The position numbers and the translations under genes were made by a program. Under the pieces are notes generated by a model. It ran no database searches, had not been told where the DNA came from, and worked only from the letters and a program-made list of their open reading frames with translations. A stretch of 64,000 nucleotides of DNA from Pseudoxanthomonas sp. Lineage in GTDB: Bacteria; Pseudomonadota; Gammaproteobacteria; Xanthomonadales; Xanthomonadaceae. The stretch spans positions 124,001-188,000 of the forward strand of contig NZ_PKDG01000049.1 in NCBI RefSeq assembly GCF_002863005.1, read 5' to 3'. Positions 53,641 through 62,495 of this stretch are shown here, piece after piece (positions within the stretch are counted from its first letter, which is position 1; every line of letters begins with the position of its first letter).

Positions 53641-55985
53641 GCGTCGGTTTCCAGCGGGAGGGCATGGGACGGGGTAGCGGTCTCGCGCCGGCGGCACCAG
53701 TCCAGCAGCTCGGCACTGCCGAGCGGTGCACTGAACAGGTAACCCTGCACCATGTCGCAGCGGTAACGGCGCAGCAGGGCGAGTGCGCGATCGTTCTCCA
53801 CGCCTTCGGCGATCACCGACAGGCCCATGTTGTGGCCCAGCTCGATGGTGGAGCGCACGATCACCGCATCGTCGCTGCCTTCTTCCAGCTGCATCACGAA
53901 ACTCTTGTCGATCTTCAGTTCGTCCACCGGCATCCGCTTGAGCTGCGCCAGCGATGAATAGCCGGTGCCGAAGTCGTCGATCGCCAGCCGCACGCCACAG
54001 ACCTTCAACCGGTGCAGCATGCGCAGGGCGTACTCGATGTCCTGCATCAGCGCGCTCTCGGTGACTTCCAGGATCACGCGCCCGGCCGGCACCGCGTGCG
54101 TCGCCAGTCGCTCTTCGATGTAGGCGGGCAGGTCGGCGTCCAGCAGGTCCATCGCCGACAGGTTCACCGCCAGCCCCAGGTCGAGGCCGCCCTGGCGCCA
54201 CGCGGCATTGCAGGCCAGCGCCTGGTCCAGCACGAAGCGCGTCAGTTCATGGATGAAGCCGGAACGTTCGGCCAGCGGAATGAATTCGTCCGGCGCCACC
54301 GGGCCGAGCGAGGGGTGCCGCCAGCGCACGAGCGCCTCCACGTGCTGCACGTGCGCGCTGGCCGCGTCCAGCTTCGGCTGGAATTTCAGCTCCAACTGTC
54401 TGCCGGCGATCGCCTGGCGCAGGTCGGTCATGAGCTGCAGCTGCCTCAGGTGCGACTCGTCGCGCCCGGGCTGGTAGACGGCCACGCCGCCGTGCGCGGC
54501 CTTGGCGTCGTACAGCGCGATATCGGCGCGGCGCAGCAGCGTGTCGGCATCCGCACCGTGCTGCGGGTGGCAGGCCATGCCGAAACTGCCTTCCACGCCA
54601 ACGCGCGTACTCGGCAGGTCCAGCGGTTGCTTCAACGCCGTCCACAACGCCTGGGCCTGCACGTTCGCAGCCTCGCAGGACAGGCCGCGCAGCATCACCA
54701 TGAATTCGTCGCCGCCCAGCCGCGCCACCAGGTGCGCCCCGCCCAGCGCGCCGCGCAGGCGCCGCGCCACTTCGCGCAGCACCTGGTCGCCGAACTCGTG
54801 GCCCAGCGTGTCGTTGATTTCCTTGAAGCGGTTCACGTCCATCACCAGCACTGCCACTTCGCCGCCCGCCGCGATCGCTGCCTGCAGGCGGTCGTAGGCA
54901 TGGCTGCGGTTGGGCAGGCCGGTCAGCCCGTCGTGGTGCGCCTGGTGCAGGATGCGTTCCTCGCGCGCTGCGATGTCGGCCTGCATGCGGCCGAAGGCGC
55001 CGGCCAGCTCGGCGATCTCGCGACTGCCGCCGGACACGGGTGCCTGCGAGTAGTCGCCGGCCTGGATGCGCTGCGCCGCCTGCGCCAGCCGCGCTACCGG
55101 CCGGCTGATGCCTCGCCCCAGCGCAACCGCCACGGCGACCGCGAGCACCGCCGCCAGTCCGGACAGCAGCAGGATACGCGAGCGCAGCGCGCGGTAGGGC
55201 GCGAGCGCGCGGTCGTACGAATCCAGCAGCACCAGCCGGGCGTCGTCGCCCTGCGTCAGCGGATGCGAGTCGGACAGGTAATGGTCGGCACCCACGGCGA
55301 CCGGCCGTGCGTGATCGCCGTCGGCCACCCAGGCGCGGGCGAAGGGCGCGCGCTGGTCCATCGGCAGGGAGGCCGCATGTACCCGGGTGCGGTTGCCGAC
55401 CAGGGTGACGAAGGCGGCTTCCAGGCCCGTGAGGCTGCGGTATTCCTGCGCGACGGCATCGTCGTAGCGGCGACCTACCGCGAGCCAGCCGACCCGGTCA
55501 GGGGCCATCACCGGCAGCACCACCACCAAGTACAGCGCGTCCTGCACCACCACCGTCTGCAGGGCCAGGCCATCGGTGGCGGCCTGCCGCATGATCCCGG
55601 CCAGCACATCGGCCGAGGGGCCGGCCATGCCGTTGGCGCTGGCCTGCCAGCGGCCGTCGCGGTCGAGGACCCATGCCAGGTCCGCGCCGATGCGCGTGCC
55701 ATGGTTGTCCAACGCCGAGCGCAACGTGGGCAGATCGCCGCTGGTCACCGCCGCACGGAATCCGAAGTCGTCCGCCAGCACCGATGCCGACGCGAGCAGC
55801 TGCTCCGAGCGGCCCTGCTGGAACTGCTCCCACACGCGATGCCCCACGTGCAGTTCCTGCTCCAGTCGCGACGACACCGCGCGCTGGGTCGCGACCGTGA
55901 CCACCGCGAACGTGGCCAGCTGCGCCGCCGCCACCACGGCGATCATCACCGCGATGACGCGCGTCTGGAAACGGCGTGGCTTCAA
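53637..55985 (-). CDS. membrane GGDEF-EAL protein
   Basis: A 782-residue signalling protein. An N-terminal membrane helix (10-32), a periplasmic sensor (about 35-265), a second helix (about 270-290) and HAMP (about 290-340) precede GGDEF (RLGGDEF, 422-428) and EAL domains (EAL at 550-552). EAL residues look intact (EVTESALM, DDFGTGYSSL, KIDKSFV, EGVEN), so phosphodiesterase activity is likely; the GGDEF site is also complete. It overlaps both neighbours by four bases. The ligand sensed may come from the cupredoxin-like protein made first. Confidence 0.93.
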   Translation of the reverse strand: MKPRRFQTRVIAVMIAVVAAAQLATFAVVTVATQRAVSSRLEQELHVGHRVWEQFQQGRSEQLLASASVLADDFGFRAAVTSGDLPTLRSALDNHGTRIGADLAWVLDRDGRWQASANGMAGPSADVLAGIMRQAATDGLALQTVVVQDALYLVVVLPVMAPDRVGWLAVGRRYDDAVAQEYRSLTGLEAAFVTLVGNRTRVHAASLPMDQRAPFARAWVADGDHARPVAVGADHYLSDSHPLTQGDDARLVLLDSYDRALAPYRALRSRILLLSGLAAVLAVAVAVALGRGISRPVARLAQAAQRIQAGDYSQAPVSGGSREIAELAGAFGRMQADIAAREERILHQAHHDGLTGLPNRSHAYDRLQAAIAAGGEVAVLVMDVNRFKEINDTLGHEFGDQVLREVARRLRGALGGAHLVARLGGDEFMVMLRGLSCEAANVQAQALWTALKQPLDLPSTRVGVEGSFGMACHPQHGADADTLLRRADIALYDAKAAHGGVAVYQPGRDESHLRQLQLMTDLRQAIAGRQLELKFQPKLDAASAHVQHVEALVRWRHPSLGPVAPDEFIPLAERSGFIHELTRFVLDQALACNAAWRQGGLDLGLAVNLSAMDLLDADLPAYIEERLATHAVPAGRVILEVTESALMQDIEYALRMLHRLKVCGVRLAIDDFGTGYSSLAQLKRMPVDELKIDKSFVMQLEEGSDDAVIVRSTIELGHNMGLSVIAEGVENDRALALLRRYRCDMVQGYLFSAPLGSAELLDWCRRRETATPSHALPLETDA

Positions 55986-56659
55986 GGCGTGCCGCCCTTT
56001 GTCTGGCGGAACTTCTCCTGCAGCGAGCGGAGACGGTCGTTGCCGCGGACCTCGCTCTTCACCGGCGCCAGCGACACCTGCAGGGTCGCGGAGGTACCGG
56101 CGGCCGGCACGTCGAGCGCGCGCTCGAGCGGTGCACCGTTACCGCGGACGTGCCACACGCGCAGCGTGTAGCGTCCCGGTGGCACCTCCAGCGACAGCTT
56201 GCCGTCGGGCCCGGTCTTGCCGAAGTAGGGCGTGTCGAGCACGACGATGTGGCCGATCATCCAGTCGTGGATGTTGCAGCCCACCACCACCACGCCGGGC
56301 TTGTCGAAGCGGATCGGCGCGGCCTTGTTGCCGGAGTAGAGCGGGATCTCGAACTGCCGCGGCTGGGAGAACGAATAGACGTGGTGCTGGATGTTGTCGC
56401 GGTTGGGGAACGCCACCACCGTGCCGGCCTGCACCGGCAGCACGCCGGGGACGAACGCCGAATGCTGCTGGTCCATGCGTGCGGTCGCTGTGCGGGTGGA
56501 CGACGGAACCGTACCGTGCAGGCTGACCACGGCGTCCATCGCCGGCCCGGTGTTGCTGCCGACGGCCAGGCGCACCTCCGCGGCATGGGCGCCCGACGCC
56601 ATCGCAAGGGCCAGTACCCCGCCTGACCATGCCCGCCTTGCGAGCCGCTGCAGATCCAT
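55982..56659 (-). CDS. cupredoxin-like secreted protein ('methylamine utilization' type)
   Basis: A 225-residue exported protein with signal peptide 1-26 (LALAMASGAHA). The cupredoxin-like core has VVAFPNRDNIQHHVYSF (His ligands) and VVVGCNIHDWMIGHI (Cys, His, Met ligands), so a type-1 copper site is plausible. A C-terminal DGKLSLEVPPGRYTLRVWH strand resembles carboxypeptidase regulatory-like domains. Often called methylamine-utilization protein without evidence. First gene of the four-gene operon; its stop overlaps the next start. Confidence 0.8.
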   Translation of the reverse strand: MDLQRLARRAWSGGVLALAMASGAHAAEVRLAVGSNTGPAMDAVVSLHGTVPSSTRTATARMDQQHSAFVPGVLPVQAGTVVAFPNRDNIQHHVYSFSQPRQFEIPLYSGNKAAPIRFDKPGVVVVGCNIHDWMIGHIVVLDTPYFGKTGPDGKLSLEVPPGRYTLRVWHVRGNGAPLERALDVPAAGTSATLQVSLAPVKSEVRGNDRLRSLQEKFRQTKGGTP

Positions 56660-56857
56660 CGATGTCCCCTGTCTGATCCAGGCATTTCAAGCAAATCCCG
56701 TGCCACGGCTCACACCCTGCCGCGCCTGGGCTACGCCGCAGGGGAGAGGATCGCGTCGCTTCGGAACGGCTGAAACTGACGTTACGCGTCACGGAGATGG
56801 TCGGATGCAGGCGCGCCCAGCCTCACCGATGGCACCCGCGGGCTCAGTCCACGCCCA

Positions 56858-57877
56858 TCAGATGGCGCGTGACCCCGGCGGCATCCAGGCCCGCCAGGGT
56901 GCCCGGCCGCGCGCCGGACCAGAGCGGGAAAAGTCATCGCGGCCGACGGCTTCCGCCGCCGCGCGCAGCGGTGCCAGCGCCGGCGACGCCCACGGGAACG
57001 CCGGTGGCAGGTCCGACAAGGGGCCCAGCTCGCGCATCAGCCGGTTGACCAGGCCACGGGCGGGCCGGCCACTGAACAGGTTGGTCACGGCGGCTTCGCG
57101 CATCGGCTGCTGGAGCGCAGCGCGATGCACGGGCGCGGTCGTCGCCTCCGGACACAGCAAGTACGCGGTGCCGGCCTGTACCGCGCTGGCGCCCGCGTCG
57201 AGCATGGCCCGTACATCATGGCGATCGCCGATGCCGCCGGCTGCGATCACCGGCACGGCCAACGCCTTCGACAACGACGCCACCAGCGGAAGCGTTGCGG
57301 GTTGCAGCGTCAGGTCCTCGGAGAGGAAATGCCCCCGATGCCCACCCGCCTCGATGCCCTGCGCGATCACCGCGTCCACGCCGCGATGTTCCAGCCACAG
57401 GCCTTCCTCCCGCGTCGTGGCGGACGACAGCACGGTCGCGCCCCAGCCCTTGATGCGCGCCAGCAGGTCTGCATCGGGCAGTCCGAAGTGAAAGCTCACG
57501 ATCGGCGGACGGAACGGTTCCAGCAGCGCCACCGTTGCGGCATCCAGCGGGCGCCGCGCGCCGTTAGCCGATGGCGCGGTCGGGACGATGCCGTACGCGT
57601 CGTAGTACGGTGCCAAGGCCTCGCGCCAGCGCTGCATCTCGTCCGCGTCGGGCTCGGCCATCGCATGGCAGAAGAAGTTGAGGTTGACCGGCTGCGCGCG
57701 CGCGGCGAACGTCCGGAGTGCCGCCTGCAACTGCGCGGCGTCCAGCATCGCGCACGGCAGGGAACCGAGTGCGCCCGCGTGCGCCACCGCAAGGGCCAGT
57801 CGTTCGTCCTGCACACCCGCCATCGGTGCCTGGATCAGCGGCAGGCCGGTACCGAGGAGGGAGGCGAGGGCGGTCAT
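56858..57877 (-). CDS. nitronate monooxygenase family protein
   Basis: A 339-residue FMN-dependent enzyme of the 2-nitropropane dioxygenase/nitronate monooxygenase family. Begins LIQAPMAGVQDERLALAVAHAG, with GIEAGGHRGHF (FMN/catalytic His region), PVIAAGGIGD and AVQAGTAYLL later. It detoxifies nitronates such as propionate-3-nitronate. No signal peptide. Close to a Rof-like gene on the same strand but with a 36-base gap. Confidence 0.88.
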   Translation of the reverse strand: MTALASLLGTGLPLIQAPMAGVQDERLALAVAHAGALGSLPCAMLDAAQLQAALRTFAARAQPVNLNFFCHAMAEPDADEMQRWREALAPYYDAYGIVPTAPSANGARRPLDAATVALLEPFRPPIVSFHFGLPDADLLARIKGWGATVLSSATTREEGLWLEHRGVDAVIAQGIEAGGHRGHFLSEDLTLQPATLPLVASLSKALAVPVIAAGGIGDRHDVRAMLDAGASAVQAGTAYLLCPEATTAPVHRAALQQPMREAAVTNLFSGRPARGLVNRLMRELGPLSDLPPAFPWASPALAPLRAAAEAVGRDDFSRSGPARGRAPWRAWMPPGSRAI

Positions 57878-57913
57878 GGGGTCAGCTTACGCGACTCCCG
57901 AGGGCGCCCCGAC

Positions 57914-58177
57914 TCACGTCGGCGCCGGGAAATCCGACAGTGCCGTACCCGCCACGGAGACCAGCCTATCGAGGCGGACGTGCTCGCCCGAGTCGAGTTC
58001 CACCCGTTCGACGCCGTCGCGCGCGGACAGCGTGACGAGGCGGCAGGTCCGCCGTTGCATCACGCCATCGTCGTCGAGGAAGCGGACTTCGACGGCGGTG
58101 CGACGCATGGCCGTGGCTTCCAGCACATCATGGAATTCGCAGTTGACGGGCAGATAGGGCGCGCGTGAATCGGGCAT
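57914..58177 (-). CDS. Rho-binding antiterminator (Rof/YaeO) family protein
   Basis: An 87-residue cytoplasmic protein. YLPVNCEFHDVLEATAMRR and the following small beta-barrel with HVRLDRLVSV resemble Rof, which binds Rho and blocks its termination. It matches the family size (about 84-86). ATG 58177 (MPDSRAPYLPV) is used; the frame to 58249 adds an Arg/Cys-rich stretch. The ribosome site is weak. Activity on Rho is by family only. Confidence 0.7.
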   Translation of the reverse strand: MPDSRAPYLPVNCEFHDVLEATAMRRTAVEVRFLDDDGVMQRRTCRLVTLSARDGVERVELDSGEHVRLDRLVSVAGTALSDFPAPT

Positions 58178-58318
58178 GGCGTTTCGCTCGATGGTTTGCC
58201 GGCGGCCGCAACCGGGCCGCGGTAAGCTGCGTGCCCCGCAGGATGACACAGGCGGCGGACGTGTCGATGTCCGGCCTTTCGGTTCGTCGCCAAGGCGTCA
58301 CGACCCACGGGAGTTCCC

Positions 58319-58690
58319 ATGAAGTACCTCGGCCTCGCCTATTTCACCCCCGAAAAGTTCGCCGCGATGAGCCCCGCGGCTGTCGAGGCGCTGGTCGGCC
58401 AGTGCCCTGCGCGGGACGACGCGATGCGCGCGACCGGCAAGGTGCGGTTGGCCGCGTCGCTGGGCGACCTGGATGGCTGGAAGACCCTTCGTCCCCGCCA
58501 AGGCCGGACGCAGGTCAGCGACGGGCCGTACACCGAGTCGAAGGAGGTGGTCGGCGGCCTTTTCATCATCGATGCCGACAGTCCCGAAGAGGCGGTGCGG
58601 ATCGCTTCGCTGCATCCGGCGGCCACGCTCGGCGAGGAGGGCGGCTGGGCCGTCGAGCTGATCCCCATGGAGTTCCATTTCGAAACATGA
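58319..58690 (+). CDS. YCII/DGPF-domain protein
   Basis: A 123-residue protein of the YCII-related (DGPF) family. MKYLGLAYFTPEKFAAM and the hallmark SDGPYTESKEVVGGLFIIDADSPEEA, then EEGGWAVELIPM. Many are labelled 'transcription initiation protein' without proof. TGGGAGTT lies just before ATG 58319. A HIT gene follows after 19 bases and may be co-transcribed. Confidence 0.88.
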   Translation: MKYLGLAYFTPEKFAAMSPAAVEALVGQCPARDDAMRATGKVRLAASLGDLDGWKTLRPRQGRTQVSDGPYTESKEVVGGLFIIDADSPEEAVRIASLHPAATLGEEGGWAVELIPMEFHFET

Positions 58691-58709
58691 AGCCTTCGCG
58701 AGGTGGCAG

Positions 58710-59219
58710 ATGATCGAACTTCCTGTCCGGGATCCGTGCGACCTGTGCGTGGCCGCGCGCGACGAGCCGTGGAAGATCATCGACGAGAGCGAGCACACGC
58801 TCACCGTGATCAATCCTTGGCAATTCGAGACCGGCCAGTGCTGCGTCATCACGCGCCGGCACGTGGCGACGCTGCTCGATCTGTCCGCACCGGAGTGCGC
58901 GGCCGTCCTGGGGGCGGGCCAGCGCGTCGCCAGCGCCCTTGTCCGCGCCTATCGGCCGCTCGGCATCCTCACGTTCCAGAACAACGGCGTCTACAGCGGC
59001 CAGGAAACGCCGCACTTCCATTTCCACGTCGTGCCGCGGCAGCCCGGCAGCGACTGGGGCATCGGCCCGCCGCAACTCGCCGTCTTCGAAAGCGCCGGGC
59101 GCAGGCGGGGTGCCGTCCACGACCCGAACGATGATGCGGCGCGGATGGCGCGCGTCCGCGTCTCCCTCGAACGCCTGACGGAGACGGCCGCGCAGATCCG
59201 CGCGCATCTGCCGGCTTGA
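58710..59219 (+). CDS. HIT-family protein
   Basis: A 169-residue cytoplasmic nucleotide-binding protein of the HIT family (diadenosine/AMP-adduct hydrolases). The histidine triad is HFHFHVVPR; INPWQFETGQCCVITRRHV and TFQNNGVYSGQE precede it. A CDLC pair near the N-terminus could bind zinc. The specific substrate is unknown. Confidence 0.88.
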   Translation: MIELPVRDPCDLCVAARDEPWKIIDESEHTLTVINPWQFETGQCCVITRRHVATLLDLSAPECAAVLGAGQRVASALVRAYRPLGILTFQNNGVYSGQETPHFHFHVVPRQPGSDWGIGPPQLAVFESAGRRRGAVHDPNDDAARMARVRVSLERLTETAAQIRAHLPA

Positions 59220-59343
59220 TCTGCGCCGCTGACGGACATCGGCCGTTCTTGTCCGCAGGACGCGCACTGCTTCCAGACACCGACACCGGTCAGCCGTCTC
59301 CGGTTCACACCAGCTTCGCGGGGCGTTGCGGCAAAGTTCCGCC

Positions 59344-59691
59344 ATGACTTCATTGAACATCCTCTACGTCGATGACGACGACACGCACCGCTCCATGGTG
59401 GCCGAGGCCATCGAGTTCGCGGGGCATACGGTGACGCAGGCCGCGACCGCGACGGCGGCGCTCGATCTGATGCGGCAGGCGACGTACGACTGCATCGTCA
59501 CCGACTACTGGATGCCGGACATCACCGGCGCCACGGTCGCGCGCGAAGCACGCGTGCTCCATCCCGGCGCAACCGTGTGCGTGGTCTCCGGCCACGACAA
59601 GAACGACATGGCGGGATTGCCGCCCGGCACCCTGCTGATGACGAAACCCTTCAACGTGCCGCTATTGCTGGACGTGCTGACGCCGCGCTAG
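59344..59691 (+). CDS. stand-alone response-regulator receiver
   Basis: A 115-residue CheY-like protein. LNILYVDDDDTHRSM (acidic pocket), the phospho-Asp in CIVTDYWMPDITG, Ser in VVSGHDKN and Lys in MTKPFNVP are all present. There is no output domain. ATG 59344 (MTSLNILYVDDDD) is used; an upstream TTG frame is not needed. No kinase is adjacent. It may serve a phosphorelay. Confidence 0.85.
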   Translation: MTSLNILYVDDDDTHRSMVAEAIEFAGHTVTQAATATAALDLMRQATYDCIVTDYWMPDITGATVAREARVLHPGATVCVVSGHDKNDMAGLPPGTLLMTKPFNVPLLLDVLTPR

Positions 59692-59724
59692 TCGAGAACG
59701 CCACCGTGACGCGCAGTCCGGGAC

Positions 59725-60669
59725 TCACGCCGGCGGCGCATCGCGCGCCTTGGGTGGCAGGATCGCCGGTGCCTGCTGCGCCATCAGGTCCACGACCCAA
59801 TCGATGAACACCCGCAGCTTGCGGCTGACATGGCGGCTGGGCGGAAACGCCAGGTAAAGCGGCATCGGCGCCAGCTGCCAGTCCTCGAACAGCGGCACCA
59901 GTTCGCCGTGCGCGACGGGCTCGCGGGCCATGTACTGCGGCAGCCACAGCACGCCCATGCCGGCCAGCCCCGCCGCCAGATAGGCGTTGCCATCGTCCAC
60001 CGACATGACGGGCCGGCCGTGCACGCTGACGTGTTCGTCGCCTCGTTGCAGGTCGTACGCCAGCGGAGGGCCGGTGCGCGATCCGCGATAGCCGACGATG
60101 CAGTGCGCGCCGTCGTCCAGCGCGTGGGGATGCACCGGCGTGCCCGCGCGTGCCAGGTAGGCCGGCGATGCATAGATGCCCAGTGCCAGGTCTGCCAGGT
60201 GGCGTGCCCGCAGCGAGGGATCGGAGAGCGTGCCACCGCGCACCACGCAGTCGACGTTCTCGTCGATCAGGTCCACATGCCGGTCGCTGGCGCCCAGGTC
60301 CAGCTGGATATCGGGATAGCGCGCGTGGAAATCCGGCAGCGCCGGCACCAGGACCAGGCGCGCCAGCGGCGCAGGCACGTCCACGCGCAGCCGTCCGCGC
60401 GGCGCCTCGGACGCGGCCGACAGACTGGTCTCGGCATCGTCCAGGTCGGCCAGCAGGCGGACCACGCGCGCGTAGTACGCGGCGCCGTCGGCGGTCGCGT
60501 TGACCTTGCGCGTGGTGCGGTGGAGCAGCTTCACCCGCAGGTGCGCCTCCAGGGACTGCACCAGCTGCGTCACCCGCGTGCGGCTCGACTGCAGCGTCTC
60601 GGCGGCCCGGGTGAAGCTGCCGGTCTCGACCACGCGGACGAAGGCCTGCATCGCGTCGATGCGGTCCAT
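59725..60669 (-). CDS. LysR-family transcriptional regulator
   Basis: A 314-residue regulator. The N-terminal winged helix (DAMQAFVRVVETGSFTRAAE, then RVTQLVQSLEAHLRVKLLHRTTR) and a periplasmic-binding-like effector domain are clear. AAGGAG precedes ATG 60669; the longer frame runs across the promoter region. It is divergent from the RidA gene, which it probably controls through the dyad at 60695-60713. Confidence 0.9.
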   Translation of the reverse strand: MDRIDAMQAFVRVVETGSFTRAAETLQSSRTRVTQLVQSLEAHLRVKLLHRTTRKVNATADGAAYYARVVRLLADLDDAETSLSAASEAPRGRLRVDVPAPLARLVLVPALPDFHARYPDIQLDLGASDRHVDLIDENVDCVVRGGTLSDPSLRARHLADLALGIYASPAYLARAGTPVHPHALDDGAHCIVGYRGSRTGPPLAYDLQRGDEHVSVHGRPVMSVDDGNAYLAAGLAGMGVLWLPQYMAREPVAHGELVPLFEDWQLAPMPLYLAFPPSRHVSRKLRVFIDWVVDLMAQQAPAILPPKARDAPPA

Positions 60670-60694
60670 GCGCACTCCTTGGGGGGGCGGGAAT

Positions 60695-60713
60695 TGTTTC
60701 GATTCTACAAACA
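60695..60713. promoter_or_regulatory. candidate LysR operator (TGTTT-N9-AAACA)
   Basis: A dyad with the T-N11-A core typical of LysR regulators, 26 bases before the lysR start and about 45 bases before a TAGAGT -10-like box (60757-60762) of the RidA gene. Placement fits a divergent LysR promoter. Inference. Confidence 0.5.
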
Positions 60714-60805
60714 GTGATCCCGCGATCGGCGTGTATATCCGGAAAGCCACGGTGCCTAGAGTGATCGCCATGCATCGGGCGACCGGCCCGACAGGAGATG
60801 CGTCC

Positions 60806-61198
60806 ATGAACACCCGCAACGTCGTTTTCCCCGCAGGCCGCCACGCGCTGTACGAGCATCACCGCTATTCCCCGGCCGTGCGCGCCGATGGCTTCCTGTT
60901 CGTGTCCGGACAGGTGGGCAGCCGCGAGGATGGCACGCCGGAGCCGGACTTCGAAGCGCAGGTGCGCCTGGCTTTCGCCAACCTGCAGGCGACCTTGCAG
61001 GCGGCCGGCTGCACCGTGGACGACATCGTCGACGTGACCACCTTCCATACCGATCCGGAACGCCAGTTCGACACCGTGCTGGCGGTCAAGAACGACATCT
61101 TCCCGGCAGCGCCCTATCCGGCCTGGACCGCGCTCGGCGTGACCTGGCTTGCGGGATTCGATTTCGAGATCAAGGTGATCGCACGCCTGCCGCGCTGA
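60806..61198 (+). CDS. RidA/YjgF-family protein
   Basis: A 130-residue Rid-family protein, likely a trimeric imine/enamine deaminase or related hydrolase. YSPAVRADGFLFVSGQVGSR, LQAAGCTVDDIVDVTTFHTD and PAWTALGVTWLAGFDFEIKVIA match the family. The Arg that binds carboxylates in true RidA (RxVAR near the end) is not clear, so it may be another Rid subfamily. AGGAG precedes ATG 60806. Confidence 0.87.
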   Translation: MNTRNVVFPAGRHALYEHHRYSPAVRADGFLFVSGQVGSREDGTPEPDFEAQVRLAFANLQATLQAAGCTVDDIVDVTTFHTDPERQFDTVLAVKNDIFPAAPYPAWTALGVTWLAGFDFEIKVIARLPR

Positions 61199-61207
61199 GT
61201 GGATCCG

Positions 61208-61903
61208 TCACGCCGCCAGCGCGGCCTCCACCGCGGCGCTGGCGTGCAGGGCCGTGGTGTCGAACAGCGGCACGCGCGCGTCCTGCGGTCCCACCAGCAG
61301 GCCGATCTCGGTGCAGCCGAGGATGATGGCGTCCGCGCCGCGGTCGACCAGCGCGTCCATGATGCGTCGGTAAGCGTCGCGCGCGCTGTCGCGGATCACG
61401 CCGCGGCACAGCTCGTCATAGATCACGTCGTGCACCACGGCACGGTCGTCCGCCGCCGGCACGATCACCTGCAGGCCATGCACCTGCTGCAGGCGCTCGC
61501 GATAGAACGCCTGCTCCATGGTGAAGCGGGTGCCCAGCAGCCCGACGGTACGATGGCCGGCGGCGGCCATCGCCGCGCCCGTGGCATCGGCGATGTGCAG
61601 CAGCGGAATCGACACAGCCGCCTCGATCTGCGGCGCCACCTTGTGCATGGTGTTGGTACACAGCACCAGCAGGTCGGCACCGGCGGCCTGCACGCGGCGC
61701 GCTGCATCGGCCAGGCGCTCGCCGGCCGCGTCCCAGTCGCCTGCGTGCTGCCACTGCTCGATCTCGTGGAAGTCCACGCTGTACAGCACCACGCACGCCG
61801 AATGCAGCCCGCCCAGTCGCTCCCTGATGCCCTCGTTGATCTGGCGGTAGTAGGGCACCGTCGACTCCCAGCTCATCCCCCCGATCAGTCCGATCATCTT
61901 CAT
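61208..61903 (-). CDS. aspartate/glutamate racemase family protein
   Basis: A 231-residue PLP-independent amino-acid racemase. It starts KMIGLIGGMSWESTVPYYR. The two catalytic cysteine motifs are LCTNTMHK and LGCTEIGLL. The family includes aspartate racemase and YgeA-like broad racemases. ATG 61903 is chosen as the family start. It converges with the RidA gene nine bases away. Confidence 0.88.
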   Translation of the reverse strand: MKMIGLIGGMSWESTVPYYRQINEGIRERLGGLHSACVVLYSVDFHEIEQWQHAGDWDAAGERLADAARRVQAAGADLLVLCTNTMHKVAPQIEAAVSIPLLHIADATGAAMAAAGHRTVGLLGTRFTMEQAFYRERLQQVHGLQVIVPAADDRAVVHDVIYDELCRGVIRDSARDAYRRIMDALVDRGADAIILGCTEIGLLVGPQDARVPLFDTTALHASAAVEAALAA

Positions 61904-62049
61904 GCGCGCGCCGCCTGCCGTGTGATCACGCGTCGAATATGCGCGGCCGCGCAGCGGCGAGGCTTGAGCGTCACGGCGGGCGAGGGTAGGTTGCCCGGAC
62001 CAAGGGGTGGCACGCCGCGCCCCCTCGACGCCGCCCACGAGGATGCCCG

Positions 62050-62388
62050 ATGAAGTACCTGATCTCCTTTCCCAGCGCCGCGATGGTCGTGTCCGGCAGC
62101 GAGCTGGATGCCGCAGGGCGCGATTCGCGTGCGGTGATCGCGGCGGCGAAGGCCGCGGGTGTGTATGTCTTTGGGGGTGGCATCGACGAAAGCGTGCCAC
62201 CGGTCCTGGTGTCCGCGGACGCGACCGTCGTCGACGGAGGCTATCCGTGGGCACCGCCGCTCACCGGCGGATTCTGCGTACTCGAGCTGCCCTCGCGTGA
62301 GGACGCGATCGCCTGGGCGGCGCGCATCGCCAGGGCCTGTCGCTGCGACCAGGAACTGCGGGTATTCGGATTCGATCCGGCTTCGTAG
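62050..62388 (+). CDS. YCII-related protein
   Basis: A 112-residue protein related to the YCII/DGPF family: MKYLISFPSAAMVV, GVYVFGGGIDES, VVDGGYPWAPPLTGGFCVLELPSREDA and a final CDQELRVFGF. The DGPF signature is altered to DGGYPW. Function unknown. A paralogue of the 58319 gene in fold class only. Confidence 0.78.
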   Translation: MKYLISFPSAAMVVSGSELDAAGRDSRAVIAAAKAAGVYVFGGGIDESVPPVLVSADATVVDGGYPWAPPLTGGFCVLELPSREDAIAWAARIARACRCDQELRVFGFDPAS

Positions 62389-62495
62389 GCACGGACCCTC
62401 CGCCCGCGCCGCGGATGGCGCGTGCCCGCGCGACCGACGCGTCCCCTATGCTGGGCGTCATCGATGCCCGGACAGGCCGGGCGGGAGAGGACATC

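Noticed and set aside
61550-61575. GGTACGATGG inside the racemase gene as a third CrbR-like site
   Set aside because: It lacks the upstream half TAC and lies inside coding sequence.
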